64,000 nucleotides of DNA from Bacteroidales bacterium UBA1205 (lineage in GTDB: Bacteria > Bacteroidota > Bacteroidia > Bacteroidales > WCHB1-69), in NCBI GenBank assembly GCA_002309615.1, contig DBXT01000037.1:62001-126000 (forward strand), in the 5' to 3' direction. Numbering within the stretch: position 1 is the first letter of the stretch; every line of letters starts with the position of its first letter. The position numbers and the translations under genes are program-made. Of the stretch, positions 37,098 to 46,939 are shown in pieces. A model generated the notes under the pieces. The model searched no databases, was not told the origin of the DNA, and saw only the letters and a program-made list of their open reading frames with translations.

Positions 37098-37982
37098 ATG
37101 AAAAAAATTATTTTTCTACTGACAGTTTGCGGGTTCTGCCTTTTTGCTTGTAATCCTGCTATAGACATCCCCTCTTATATATATGTTGACTCGGTAACTT
37201 TCACCTGCCAGAATAGTCAAGGCAGTATATCTTCAAAAATAACCGATGTGCGTCTTACAGTAAATGGCGATGACCGCGGATCGTACGACATTCCTGCCCT
37301 TATTCCGGTATTAGCCAGCGGAAAAGCCAAAATACAAATTCAACCTGTGGTATTTAAAAACGGATTGTCACAACAGCGTATGGTTAATTATACTTACAAT
37401 CTATACGATGACTATCGTCAACTAAAAAAAGGTCAGGTAGATACCATTCGCCCTCAATTCACCTATTCGGATCTTACTCAATTTTATTTTATAGAAAATT
37501 TTGAAGATGCCGGTATTAAATTTTCTTCTACCGGTGCTCCTGTTGTCAAAACAACTGACGATAATCTATTACTACACGTTGCCAATGATAACAGCATCAA
37601 CCATACTGCCGGCATGATTTGTTTTGAAAAAAACGACTCCAACTCTTTGTTTGAACTCAAAACCATTTCTCCGGTTTATCTTACCAGCACAAGCATGACG
37701 GTTTGTTTTTTGGAATTAAATTATTCCGGCACGCAAAACATAGAAGTAGGCGCTTATTTTAACGATCCCTCCAACAATAAATCCACTCAAGAAGTTATCG
37801 CCATCGTAAATGCCACTACTCAATTGAAGAACTGGAGAAAGCTGTATATCAATTTAACCGAAGCCATTAATAAGGCAGATTTTAATGTCACCAATTTTGA
37901 CTTATACATCAAAGGTTATTCCGGTGGCATTAATCAAACAGACACCTTTTTGTTAGATAATATAAAACTAATATATATATAA
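37098..37982 (+). CDS. Hypothetical lipoprotein in polysaccharide cluster
   Basis: A 294-residue protein with lipobox LFAC (Cys18). The first half (DSVTFTCQNSQGSISSKITDVRLTVNGD) looks like a beta-sandwich; the second half (FYFIENFEDAG ... FLLDNIKLIYI) resembles a jelly-roll carbohydrate-binding module. This fold suggestion is inference. It sits between the oxidoreductase and sugar transferase genes and overlaps the latter's ATG by one base, so it is likely translated coupled with it. No named family is recognised. Confidence 0.78.
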   Translation: MKKIIFLLTVCGFCLFACNPAIDIPSYIYVDSVTFTCQNSQGSISSKITDVRLTVNGDDRGSYDIPALIPVLASGKAKIQIQPVVFKNGLSQQRMVNYTYNLYDDYRQLKKGQVDTIRPQFTYSDLTQFYFIENFEDAGIKFSSTGAPVVKTTDDNLLLHVANDNSINHTAGMICFEKNDSNSLFELKTISPVYLTSTSMTVCFLELNYSGTQNIEVGAYFNDPSNNKSTQEVIAIVNATTQLKNWRKLYINLTEAINKADFNVTNFDLYIKGYSGGINQTDTFLLDNIKLIYI

Positions 37983-39421
37983 TGAGCACCAAAAATCGTT
38001 TAAAAAAGAAGACCTTCACCCTTATATATATATTATTAGACTTTGCTGCGGCGGTCTTGGCATGGTGCTGTTTTTTTTCATTACGAAAATGGAAAGAAGC
38101 CTCGTATTTTCATCTACCACAAGTGTGGAACAGTATACTCGGCGACTATAAATTTTATATAGGTATCACCCTCATTCCATTGTGCTGGATAGTATTATAT
38201 GCTTTTTGCGGAACGTATAACCATGTGTGGAAAAAATCCAGAATAAAAGAATTGTCCAATACTTTCACCACCATATTATTCGGGTCGCTCATTCTGTTTT
38301 TTGTGGTGATATTAGATGATTATATCATTGATTACACCGATTATATCAAACTCTATTTACTATTATTCTGTTTACAATTCGGACTAACTGCCCTTACACG
38401 CATCACCTTTATCACCATACTGAAAAAACAAGTATATAAAGGGCTTATCACCTTTAACACCATTATGATAGGCAACTATGACCTGTGTTTGGATTTGCTG
38501 AAAACTTTACAAAAAAAAGCAAAATTCACAGGAGCACGATTTGTCGGATATGTTAGCATGAACGTTGCTCCCGACAACGAAAATAGCAACATGTTGCCAC
38601 TGCTCGGAGATTACACTTCTTTGTCTCAAATTATTCATGATGAGAATATAGAAGAAGTGATAGTGGCGGTAAAGAATAATAAATTGGAAGTATTCGACAA
38701 AGTGGTTCCTCAATTAATATCTTCGCAGGTGTTGTTAAAAATCATTCCCAGCATAGAAGACCACCTTCTTCGCACCGTAAAAGACACCTCAATATTGGAC
38801 GAACCGTTTATTCAAATTAATATGGGGTTCCGCCCGCAATGGCAAATAGTAATAAAACGTATAACGGATATATTATTCTCCGCAGCATTCCTCATTGTAT
38901 GTTCACCTATATATTTAATATTGGCTATAGGGGTAAAGCGTTCGTCACCGGGTAGCATATTTTATCTGCAAGAACGCATAGGGAAAGGCGGAAAACCCTT
39001 CTATATCATCAAATTTCGCTCCATGTATGAGAATGCCGAAATCAACGGACCCCAACTATCAAAAAAAGATGATGCCCGTATTACCAAATTCGGTTTGTTT
39101 TTACGTAAAACTCATTTAGACGAAATTCCGCAATTTTTCAATGTGCTCAAAGGAAATATGTCGTTGGTGGGACACCGTCCCGAACGTCAGTATTACATGG
39201 ACCAAATTATACAAAAAGCACCCTATTATAAACTTTTGCTCATGGAAAAACCGGGCATAACCTCATGGGGACAAGTATGTTACGGATATGCGGAAAACGT
39301 GGATGAGATGATAGAACGCTTGCGATATGATTTAATGTATATTGAAAACATGTCCATTTCTTTGGATATCAAAATTATTATTCATACCATCCTTTGCGTG
39401 TTTAAACGAAACGGAAAATAA
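37982..39421 (+). CDS. Polyprenyl glycosylphosphotransferase (initiating sugar transferase)
   Basis: A 479-residue membrane enzyme. The N-terminal half has four transmembrane helices (about residues 10-125) and a nucleotide-binding-like domain. The C-terminal bacterial sugar transferase domain starts near KRITDILFSAAF and has the conserved PVFYxQERxG-like FYLQERIGKGG, IKFRSM, RKTHLDEIPQFFNVLKGNMSLVGHRPE. It transfers a phospho-sugar to undecaprenyl phosphate to start exopolysaccharide or O-antigen repeats. No glycosyltransferases or flippase genes are adjacent, so the rest of the pathway lies elsewhere. Confidence 0.92.
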   Translation: MSTKNRLKKKTFTLIYILLDFAAAVLAWCCFFSLRKWKEASYFHLPQVWNSILGDYKFYIGITLIPLCWIVLYAFCGTYNHVWKKSRIKELSNTFTTILFGSLILFFVVILDDYIIDYTDYIKLYLLLFCLQFGLTALTRITFITILKKQVYKGLITFNTIMIGNYDLCLDLLKTLQKKAKFTGARFVGYVSMNVAPDNENSNMLPLLGDYTSLSQIIHDENIEEVIVAVKNNKLEVFDKVVPQLISSQVLLKIIPSIEDHLLRTVKDTSILDEPFIQINMGFRPQWQIVIKRITDILFSAAFLIVCSPIYLILAIGVKRSSPGSIFYLQERIGKGGKPFYIIKFRSMYENAEINGPQLSKKDDARITKFGLFLRKTHLDEIPQFFNVLKGNMSLVGHRPERQYYMDQIIQKAPYYKLLLMEKPGITSWGQVCYGYAENVDEMIERLRYDLMYIENMSISLDIKIIIHTILCVFKRNGK

Positions 39422-39545
39422 TTTTTAAGAAGAAAAAAAAAGGACGCACTTTCTGTTAGCAATCTGCTTAAGAAAAGAAACAAAGATTTTTCCTTTTTTT
39501 AGAAAAAAACTCATCCTTGACAGCTTTTGATATCATTTTTTTTAG

Positions 39546-39553
39546 TATTTTTG
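39546..39553 (+). promoter_or_regulatory. -7 promoter element for dnaN
   Basis: TATTTTTG followed by CA, 24 bp upstream of the dnaN ATG at 39578. Confidence 0.55.
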
Positions 39554-39577
39554 CATCTTAACAAAAAAAACAACAAT

Positions 39578-40711
39578 ATGAAATTTATTGCACCAAGTCA
39601 GTTATTACTTAAAAACTTACAAGCAGTCAGCAGCATTATACCCTCACAAAACAATGCTGTTCCTGCCACTGCTAATGTAAAATTCGAAATAGAAGGCAGT
39701 ACCCTTAAAATTACGGGAACAGATTTAGAAACCACTATAACCACAGAAGTTAATTTGTCTGATTGTGATGGTTCCGGTTCTTTTTTGGCACCCCCTAAAT
39801 TGATAGTGGATACCCTAAAGAATTTGCCGGAAATTATGGTGGAATTCAATATAGATGATAATTACACCATCACCATCAATGCAGACGAAACCACTTACAA
39901 CACAGTTGGTTTCGGCACAGAAGAGTTTCCTCAAATGCCGCACATGAACGAGTTGGGTTCTTTGGAAATAGATTCCAAAATATTGTTAAACGCTATTTCT
40001 AAAACCGCATTTGCCACCGACACCAATGGTATTCGTGCCGTTATGGCGGGTATATTGTGTGAAATACAGCCGGAACATATCTCCTTTGTAGCAACCGATG
40101 CTCATAGATTGGTTCGTTATAGAAATTTAAGTGTGAAATCTAATTTATCTCATTCCATGATATTGCCCAAAAAGCCTATTATGGTATTGAGAAACATATT
40201 GGATTCCCTCATAGGCAATGTAAAAGTGGAATACGATGAAACAAGAGCCTGTTTCACCATTGATAGCATCACCATTACTTCCCGTTTGGTAGACGGCAAA
40301 TATCCGTCATACGAGAATGTAATTCCTAAAAACAACCATAACATACTGCAAATAGAACGCTTGCCATTTTTACAACGTATGCGTAGTATTGCTCCTTATG
40401 CCAATCAATCCACACATCAAATTCGCTTAAAATTAGATGCCGATAAATTAAGTATGAAAGCCGAAGATTTGGATTTGTACAATAAAGCAACCTCTACTTT
40501 GGCTTGTACTTTTGAAAATATGGATGGCGGTGACAATTATGAAATAGGATTCAGTGCTAAATTCTTACAAGAAATATTAAGCAATTTGGATAGCAATGAA
40601 GTTATCCTTCAATTGGCAAGTCCGCAAGCCGCCGGTTTAATATTTCCGAAAACCGAAGATAACAGCAATGAGGAAATACTCATGCTGTTAATGCCAGTAA
40701 TGCTCACATAA
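39578..40711 (+). CDS. dnaN: DNA polymerase III beta subunit (sliding clamp)
   Basis: A 377-residue clamp. The start at 39578 (MKFIAPSQLLLKNLQAV) matches the family; 17 upstream codons are open but overlap the promoter. Three repeated clamp domains are evident, with DTNGIRAVMAGI and ATDAHRLVRYRN typical of domain 2 and the C-terminus ILMLLMPVML carrying the final MPV/ML clamp ending. It is monocistronic with a strong terminator. dnaA is not in the window. Confidence 0.95.
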   Translation: MKFIAPSQLLLKNLQAVSSIIPSQNNAVPATANVKFEIEGSTLKITGTDLETTITTEVNLSDCDGSGSFLAPPKLIVDTLKNLPEIMVEFNIDDNYTITINADETTYNTVGFGTEEFPQMPHMNELGSLEIDSKILLNAISKTAFATDTNGIRAVMAGILCEIQPEHISFVATDAHRLVRYRNLSVKSNLSHSMILPKKPIMVLRNILDSLIGNVKVEYDETRACFTIDSITITSRLVDGKYPSYENVIPKNNHNILQIERLPFLQRMRSIAPYANQSTHQIRLKLDADKLSMKAEDLDLYNKATSTLACTFENMDGGDNYEIGFSAKFLQEILSNLDSNEVILQLASPQAAGLIFPKTEDNSNEEILMLLMPVMLT

Positions 40712-40728
40712 CTAATTTCTTATATCGC

Positions 40729-40765
40729 ACAAAGGGGGGAAAGTTTGATTCCCCTTTGTTGTTTT
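40729..40765 (+). terminator. Intrinsic terminator of dnaN
   Basis: Stem ACAAAGGGG / CCCCTTTGT (40729-40737 and 40751-40759) followed by TGTTTT. It lies 17 bp after the dnaN stop and ends just before pcm. Confidence 0.8.
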
Positions 40766-40769
40766 ATAC

Positions 40770-41411
40770 ATGACAGATACTCCCCTGCACCAAGGATTAA
40801 GACAAAACATGGTGAATAACTTGCGTAGCAAAGGCATCACCGATGAAAGTGTATTACATGCCATGCTCACCGTTCCCCGCCATTGTTTTATTCCTGAGAG
40901 TTACGGTGCCAGAGCATACGAAGACGCTCCATTGCCCATTAATTGCCGGCAAACCATTTCCCAGCCCTATACTGTTGCAAAACAAAGTTCTTTATTAGAG
41001 GGGGCTCCCCTCATGAAAGTGTTGGAAATAGGCACCGGCAGCGGATACCAAGCTGCTATTCTTAAAGCCATGCAAATGCATGTATATACCATAGAACGCC
41101 ATCGCCAACTATATGAGCAATCACAATCGGTATTTAAGAAATTATCCCTACACATAGCCGGTAAATTAGGCGACGGCTACAAAGGTTGGGCGGAATTTGC
41201 TCCTTTTGACCGTATATTGGTAACATGCGGAGCGACACAAGTGCCACAATCATTACTACAACAATTGAAAGTAAACGGTATTATGATTATACCCATAGGC
41301 AATGAAAATCAAACTATGACAAAAATAATACGCACCAGCGATACCGAATACACTACCACCCTACATGGGGACTGCCGGTTTGTTCCCATGCTGAATGATA
41401 TAAATATGTAA
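40770..41411 (+). CDS. pcm: Protein-L-isoaspartate O-methyltransferase
   Basis: A 213-residue SAM-dependent repair methyltransferase. The family signature motifs are LPINCRQTISQPYTVA (substrate region), VLEIGTGSGYQAAIL (SAM motif I), and FDRILVTCGA. It methylates isoaspartyl residues in damaged proteins. It begins directly after the dnaN terminator, suggesting read-through or an unseen promoter. Confidence 0.93.
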   Translation: MTDTPLHQGLRQNMVNNLRSKGITDESVLHAMLTVPRHCFIPESYGARAYEDAPLPINCRQTISQPYTVAKQSSLLEGAPLMKVLEIGTGSGYQAAILKAMQMHVYTIERHRQLYEQSQSVFKKLSLHIAGKLGDGYKGWAEFAPFDRILVTCGATQVPQSLLQQLKVNGIMIIPIGNENQTMTKIIRTSDTEYTTTLHGDCRFVPMLNDINM

Positions 41412-41471
41412 TACATTTTTAACCTTTAACATATAAAATTGTCTTTGTTAAATATTAAACATTTTTTTATG

Positions 41472-44003
41472 CAAAATCAATATGCACACAACCATAAACG
41501 ATTTATACTTATACACATACTCATATTTTGTGTTTTATACTCATTTGCCCAACCAGGTGCTGACATGCCGCCAAAAGTAGGCAAAGGAAGCATAGTATGT
41601 ACTATAGTGGACGATAATAATGCCGCTTTGGAATATGCCACCATCACGGTACTCAATCCGACAGACTCTTCTATGGTTGCCGGAGGTATTTCCAACGAAA
41701 AAGGACATGTCTCTATCGCTGATATTCCTTACGGAACTTATTTGGTAAGAATAGGGTTTATCGGTTATAAATCCATATTCATCAATAATGTGACCATCAG
41801 TCAGGAACAACCTGTCGCCAATATCGGCAAACAAAAAATCAACACCAACACCCGTCAATTAAAAGAGGTGAAAGTTACCGCCGAAAAAGAAATGATACAA
41901 ACAAACTTGGACAAACGTGTGTTCAATGTGGATAAAAGCATAGTTACCGAAGGTTCCACCGGTGCGGATATATTAGAAAATATTCCGTCGGTATCTATTG
42001 ACCTTGACGGCAACGTAAGTTTAAGAGGCAGCACCAGTGTAACCATACTCATAGACGGCAGACCCACCAATCTCACCATGGATGAAATCCCCGCTGACAT
42101 GATAGAAAGCGTGGAGGTGGTCACCAATCCTTCTGCCCGCTACGAACCCGATGGCATTTCGGGTATTATCAATGTGGTGCTGAAAAAGAAAAAAACTCTG
42201 GGCTTTAATATCTCCGCCAACATCAGCGGTGGCATCAGCGATGACAATAAACATGTATATTTCAACAAATACAACGGAGGTATTAACCTTAACTTCCGCA
42301 TGAATAAAGTCAACTTGTTTGCCAGCTACAATTACTTTCACTGGGGCATGCACAATACCAGCGAAATGACAAGAACCAATGTTTTCAATCAAGACACCAC
42401 CATATTGTATCAACAATCTATAGGCGGTGGCGGTGGTGGCCCGCACAACGTTAGAGCCGGAATAGATTATTTTATCAACGATTTTAATTCCATATCTTTT
42501 GAATTTGGTTATCATCGTCGTTCCCATGCACATGATAATGAAATCACATCCCTCTCCCGCAACACCCTATACGACACCACATCATATTACCACCAATTGT
42601 CCAATTCACCTGCCAAACCTTCCAACGGATACAATGCATCTTTCAACTATACCCACACCTCACCAAAAGTAAAAGGCAGGGAGCTTACGGTGGATATATT
42701 TTTTTCCAGCCACGGCAACAACAATGAAAACAATATCAACAAAACATATTATTATCCCAACGAAATAAGTTATTACGAAGGAAATCTATCTGTAACAAGC
42801 ATGATAATGACCAATGCACAATTAGATTTTGTCACCCCTATCGGCAATGGCGGCCGTTTGGAAAGCGGATACAAAATACGATACAAACACGATAAAAACA
42901 ATTACGCTTACTATATAGGTGATAAAAAAGAAAGCCGCACCGAAGACAGTTCTCGTCGGGAATCGGCATTATATACCGATATTATCAATGCAGCTTATTT
43001 AATATATTCCAACAGCATACGCAAAAATTTCAAATATCAAGTCGGCGTTCGCTTTGAATTGGCCAATAATATTTCCGCATTGGAAAAAGCCAACATCATA
43101 TCCGATAGCAGCAAATATACCGCTACCTATTTTAATGTATTCCCCACCGTACACCTCCGTTACGATTTCAACGACATACATTCTTTGCAACTCAGCTATA
43201 GCATGCGTGTAGGCCGTCCGAGGGGTATGCAACTCAATCCGTTTTTAAACGATATGGATAAATTGAATTTACGACAAGGTAACCGTAAACTTCGTCCCGA
43301 ATTCACCCATTCCCTTGATTTGGGTTATTTGATGCAATACAAAAAATCCACTGTTTCAGCCAGCGTATTCTATCGTTATCGCTATGATATTATCACCCAA
43401 TACACCACCCTTATCAACGACTCCACCACATACACCTCATTTCAAAACCTGCACAGCAGCCACTCCTATGGTATTGAAATTTCCTACCAGCAAGGATTAT
43501 GGAAATTCTGGAATATGAACACCAACGCAAGTTTTTTCCAAACCATCGTCAACGATACACTGTACGATGCTTCTTTACGCAACAATTTTACATGGAATAT
43601 TCGTTGGAACAACACCTTTATTCTGCCCTTGGATTTTACCATACAACTATCGGCCAACTATCGGTCAAAAACCATCACGCTTAACAGTATGGGCTTTGAA
43701 AGCGGCGGCGCAGGACAAGGAATCATGAATCCGCGATGGAGCGTGGATTTCGGTATAAAAAAATCTTTCCTCAACAAAACATTATCTTTATCTTTGCAAG
43801 TGCGAGATATCTTCAATAGTCAACAAACACATGTTGTATCCTACGGAAGTTCAAAAACATCCTATTACGAAAGTGTAATGGATAGCAGGAGAGACTCGCG
43901 ACAAGTGTCGCTCACGCTCACCTACACCTTCTCCAACTATAAGATGAAACAACGCAGACGTCAAACCGTAGATGACGAAAGCAATGATGACATGATGTAT
44001 TAA
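41472..44003 (+). CDS. TonB-dependent-receptor-like outer-membrane beta-barrel protein
   Basis: About 843 residues from the start at 41472; an in-frame ATG 33 bp upstream is also possible. A hydrophobic signal (FILIHILIFCVLYSFAQ) is followed by a carboxypeptidase regulatory-like domain (CTIVDDNNAALEYATITVLN ... GTYLVRIGFIGYKS). A plug domain follows (GSTGADILENIPSVSIDLDGN, LRGSTSVTILIDGRP). The rest is a barrel with strand and turn pattern to the end, matching the OMP_b-brl_3 family. No TonB box is evident. The ligand is unknown. A short poly-charged tail (KQRRRQTVDDESNDD) follows the barrel. Confidence 0.85.
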   Translation, partial: QNQYAHNHKRFILIHILIFCVLYSFAQPGADMPPKVGKGSIVCTIVDDNNAALEYATITVLNPTDSSMVAGGISNEKGHVSIADIPYGTYLVRIGFIGYKSIFINNVTISQEQPVANIGKQKINTNTRQLKEVKVTAEKEMIQTNLDKRVFNVDKSIVTEGSTGADILENIPSVSIDLDGNVSLRGSTSVTILIDGRPTNLTMDEIPADMIESVEVVTNPSARYEPDGISGIINVVLKKKKTLGFNISANISGGISDDNKHVYFNKYNGGINLNFRMNKVNLFASYNYFHWGMHNTSEMTRTNVFNQDTTILYQQSIGGGGGGPHNVRAGIDYFINDFNSISFEFGYHRRSHAHDNEITSLSRNTLYDTTSYYHQLSNSPAKPSNGYNASFNYTHTSPKVKGRELTVDIFFSSHGNNNENNINKTYYYPNEISYYEGNLSVTSMIMTNAQLDFVTPIGNGGRLESGYKIRYKHDKNNYAYYIGDKKESRTEDSSRRESALYTDIINAAYLIYSNSIRKNFKYQVGVRFELANNISALEKANIISDSSKYTATYFNVFPTVHLRYDFNDIHSLQLSYSMRVGRPRGMQLNPFLNDMDKLNLRQGNRKLRPEFTHSLDLGYLMQYKKSTVSASVFYRYRYDIITQYTTLINDSTTYTSFQNLHSSHSYGIEISYQQGLWKFWNMNTNASFFQTIVNDTLYDASLRNNFTWNIRWNNTFILPLDFTIQLSANYRSKTITLNSMGFESGGAGQGIMNPRWSVDFGIKKSFLNKTLSLSLQVRDIFNSQQTHVVSYGSSKTSYYESVMDSRRDSRQVSLTLTYTFSNYKMKQRRRQTVDDESNDDMMY

Positions 44004-44040
44004 TCAATGATAGTGATTGTTGATACGGCAGTCACGAAAA

Positions 44041-44652
44041 TTATCTGACATAAAAATCCAACATGCACTTATCTTCCAGATAGGCTTGCAGATGGTCTCC
44101 TATTTTTACTTGTCCCACCCCTTGGGGTGTGCCGGTAAAAAGAATGTCTCCCATTTTGAGCGTATAATATTCCGACACATGGCAAATAATGTCATTCACG
44201 CTGAATACCATTTGTGAAGTATTGCCTTGCTGCACTTCTTTTCCGTTGAGTAGTAGAGAGAAATTAATATCCTGTATGTTTTTATAATTGCTGACAGGCA
44301 CAAAATTGCTTATAGGGGCCGAACCGTCAAAACCTTTGGCTATCTCCCATGGGTATCCGTGTGCTATACATTCCTTTTGTATATCTCGGGCGGTAAAATC
44401 TATGCCTAAGCCTATTTCCGAATAATAGGTGGAGGCAAACTTTGGTCGTATGCATTTGCCTACTTTACATATTCTTACTATCATTTCTAACTCATATTGC
44501 ACATTTTGACTGAATTCAGGCAAAAAAAATGGTCTGTTACGCTGAATGATAGCCGTATCGGGCTTAAGAAAAAAAACAGGTTTTTCAGGAAAATCATGCC
44601 CCATTTCACGAATGTGAGGGCCATAATTCATGCCTATGCATATAATTTTCAT
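44041..44652 (-). CDS. Fumarylacetoacetate hydrolase (FAH) family protein
   Basis: A 203-residue protein of the FAHD1/HpcE-like branch. It starts IICIGMNYGPHIREMG, has KPDTAI, the metal-binding glutamates in YELEMIVRI and the Asp in GIDFTARDIQ, and the closing FTGTPQGVG. Members act as acylpyruvases or oxaloacetate decarboxylases; the substrate here is unknown. It lies downstream of gyrB but is separated by a strong terminator, so it probably has its own weak promoter or is read through. Confidence 0.9.
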   Translation of the reverse strand: MKIICIGMNYGPHIREMGHDFPEKPVFFLKPDTAIIQRNRPFFLPEFSQNVQYELEMIVRICKVGKCIRPKFASTYYSEIGLGIDFTARDIQKECIAHGYPWEIAKGFDGSAPISNFVPVSNYKNIQDINFSLLLNGKEVQQGNTSQMVFSVNDIICHVSEYYTLKMGDILFTGTPQGVGQVKIGDHLQAYLEDKCMLDFYVR

Positions 44653-44665
44653 GTTCCTAACTATT

Positions 44666-44698
44666 AAAAAAGCATGTGCAACTGTGGTTGCACATGCT
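44666..44698 (-). terminator. Intrinsic terminator of gyrB
   Basis: Perfect 12-bp stem AGCATGTGCAAC / GTTGCACATGCT with a TGTG loop, followed on the minus strand by five T. It lies 18 bp after the gyrB stop. Confidence 0.9.
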
Positions 44699-44716
44699 GC
44701 TTATTCCTTTTTACAA

Positions 44717-46687
44717 CTATGCATCTATATTGGCATAGCGTGCATTCTGTTCTATAAATTCTCTACGAGGCGGAACATCATCTCCCATTAACATAGAAAA
44801 TATATAGTCTGCCTGCATTGCATTCTCCATACTTACCTGACGCAAGGTTCGGCGGGCAGGATCCATGGTGGTTTCCCACAATTGTGTATCATTCATTTCG
44901 CCCAAACCTTTGTATCGTTGCACATGAATACCTTTGCTTTTACCTTGCTCCTGCATTTGATTAAGAATAGCTATACGCTCTTCTTCCGTCCAACAATAAT
45001 ATTTTTCATTACCTTTTTTGATTAGATACAAAGGCGGGGTAGCTATATAAATATATCCTGCTTCTATCATTTCCCGCATATAGCGATAGAAGAATGTCAA
45101 TAATAAAGTGGCAATATGGCTGCCATCCACATCGGCATCCGTCATGATTATCACTTTATGATAACGAATTTTCTCCATGTTTAAAGCAGAGCTGTCTTCG
45201 GCGGTACCTATGCTGACACCCAAGGCGGTGTAAATATTTTTAATTTCCTCATTGTCAAGCACATGATGACGAGGTGCTTTTTCTACATTCAATATTTTAC
45301 CTCTTAATGGCAATATTGCTTGAATTCTGTTATCTCTGCCTTGTTTGGCGGTGCCGCCGGCGGAATCACCCTCGACGATAAAGAGCTCACAATTTTCGGG
45401 ATTTTTATCGGAACAGTCCGATAATTTTCCGGGAAGCCCCGACCCTGATAATACACCTTTACGCTGCACCAACTCTCTTGCCTTGCGTGCGGCATGGCGT
45501 GCCTGTGCTGCCAATATCACTTTATCAATAATGGTTCTTGCCTCTTGCGGATGCTCTTCCAAATAAAGAGAAAGCATGCGATTAACTATTTTGGCCACTA
45601 TAGGGTCCACTTCACTATTACCGAGCTTGGTTTTGGTTTGGCCTTCAAATTGCGGTTCTGATACTTTTACTGATATTACCGCCGTCAATCCTTCTCTGAA
45701 ATCGGCAGGATCGATATCAAATTTCAATTTTGCCAGCAATCCTTTTTGCTCTGCATATTCCTTTAAGGTTTTGGTAAGCCCTCGACGGAAACCCGTTAAG
45801 TGCGAACCACCTTCTATGGTGTTAATATTATTTACATAAGAATGCAAATTTTCGGAATAAGAAGTATTGTACTGCATGGCTATTTCTACCGGCACTCCGT
45901 TTTCTTCCCCTTCCATGCAGATAGGATCTCTCATGAGCTTTTCTTTACCCGAGCTGTCCAAATAATTGATAAAATCTTTCAATCCGTTTTCCGAATAAAA
46001 AACATTTTCCGGCTGTTTTTCATCTTCGGCAACTTCACGTAAATCTTTAATATGAAGACGTATACCTTTGTTCAAATAGGCCAATTCACGCATACGGGCA
46101 GCCAATGTATCGTATTTATATACAGTGGTGGTAAATATGGAATCGTCAGGTGTAAAATATATATAAGTGCCGTGTTTATCCGAAGGCCCCACTTCTTTTA
46201 CGGGATAACTCGGCTTACCATAACTATATTCCTGCACATAATGTTTTCCGTCTCTATATACTTCTGCGCGTAAGTATTTTGACAATGCATTCACACACGA
46301 TACTCCCACCCCGTGCAAACCTCCTGAAACTTTATACGAACCTTTGTCGAATTTACCTCCAGCATGCAATACGGTAAGCACCACTTCCAAGGCTGAACGT
46401 TTTTCTTTAGCATGCATATCCGTAGGGATACCCCTGCCATCGTCCAATACACTAATGGAATTATCGGGATGTATGCATACTTCTATATTATGACAATATC
46501 CGGCCAAGGCTTCGTCTATGGAATTATCCACTACCTCGTATACCAAATGATGCAAACCTCTTTCGCTTATATCTCCTATATACATGGCAGGGCGTTTGCG
46601 TACTGCCTCCAAGCCTTCTAACACTTGAATATTACTAGCATCGTAATTTGCCTGTGATGCTATGTCAACGTTTTCTTTATCACTCAT
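44717..46687 (-). CDS. gyrB: DNA gyrase subunit B
   Basis: A 656-residue ATPase subunit of gyrase. The GHKL ATPase region contains EVVDNSIDEALAGYC and DDGRGIPTDMH, with GGLHGVGVSCVNALS. The TOPRIM domain shows EGDSAGGTAKQGRD and DADVDGSHIATLL. The C-terminal QRYKGLGEMN motif is intact. The size is that of the short GyrB without the gamma-proteobacterial insertion. ParE is a close relative; the QRYKGLGEMN and length favour GyrB. gyrA is not in the window. Confidence 0.93.
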   Translation of the reverse strand: MSDKENVDIASQANYDASNIQVLEGLEAVRKRPAMYIGDISERGLHHLVYEVVDNSIDEALAGYCHNIEVCIHPDNSISVLDDGRGIPTDMHAKEKRSALEVVLTVLHAGGKFDKGSYKVSGGLHGVGVSCVNALSKYLRAEVYRDGKHYVQEYSYGKPSYPVKEVGPSDKHGTYIYFTPDDSIFTTTVYKYDTLAARMRELAYLNKGIRLHIKDLREVAEDEKQPENVFYSENGLKDFINYLDSSGKEKLMRDPICMEGEENGVPVEIAMQYNTSYSENLHSYVNNINTIEGGSHLTGFRRGLTKTLKEYAEQKGLLAKLKFDIDPADFREGLTAVISVKVSEPQFEGQTKTKLGNSEVDPIVAKIVNRMLSLYLEEHPQEARTIIDKVILAAQARHAARKARELVQRKGVLSGSGLPGKLSDCSDKNPENCELFIVEGDSAGGTAKQGRDNRIQAILPLRGKILNVEKAPRHHVLDNEEIKNIYTALGVSIGTAEDSSALNMEKIRYHKVIIMTDADVDGSHIATLLLTFFYRYMREMIEAGYIYIATPPLYLIKKGNEKYYCWTEEERIAILNQMQEQGKSKGIHVQRYKGLGEMNDTQLWETTMDPARRTLRQVSMENAMQADYIFSMLMGDDVPPRREFIEQNARYANIDA

Positions 46688-46721
46688 AATTAAGCGTTTA
46701 CTGTTTTTTTACTATAATAAA

Positions 46722-46729
46722 CAAAGATA
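46722..46729 (-). promoter_or_regulatory. -7 promoter element for gyrB
   Basis: TATCTTTG on the minus strand in the context A-run, TGG, TAnnTTTG; 35 bp upstream of the ATG at 46687. Confidence 0.65.
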
Positions 46730-46863
46730 CCATTTTTTTGCGAGACTTTACCCTAAAAAAACGGCATAGTTATTAACATGTTTATAAACAAAAAGCGAAG
46801 ATATTTCAAACAAATTTACGCACTCCGGTATCGCATTACTATTCACAAAAAAATGTTGAAAAA

Positions 46864-46916
46864 AGAGTATTACTCAACCACTATAATCGAATATAGAGTA
46901 TTACTTTTGCACTATC
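46864..46916 (+). promoter_or_regulatory. Candidate palindromic operator pair at the exbB promoter
   Basis: GAGTATTACTC at 46865-46875 is a perfect palindrome. A second copy, GAGTATTACTT (46906-46916), has one mismatch and overlaps the exbB -7 element. The copies are 41 bp apart centre to centre, close to four helical turns. A dimeric repressor site is a reasonable inference; no regulator is named. Confidence 0.35.
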
Positions 46917-46919
46917 GGA
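46912..46919 (+). promoter_or_regulatory. -7 promoter element for exbB-exbD-tonB-folC
   Basis: TACTTTTG followed by CAC, 20 bp upstream of the exbB ATG. Confidence 0.55.
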
Positions 46920-46939
46920 TAAAAAAATAAAAAAAAAAG

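Noticed and set aside
39546..46687. Replication origin suggested by dnaN and gyrB within 6 kb
   Set aside because: No dnaA, no recF, and no cluster of DnaA boxes was seen; separate promoters and opposite strands argue against an origin block.
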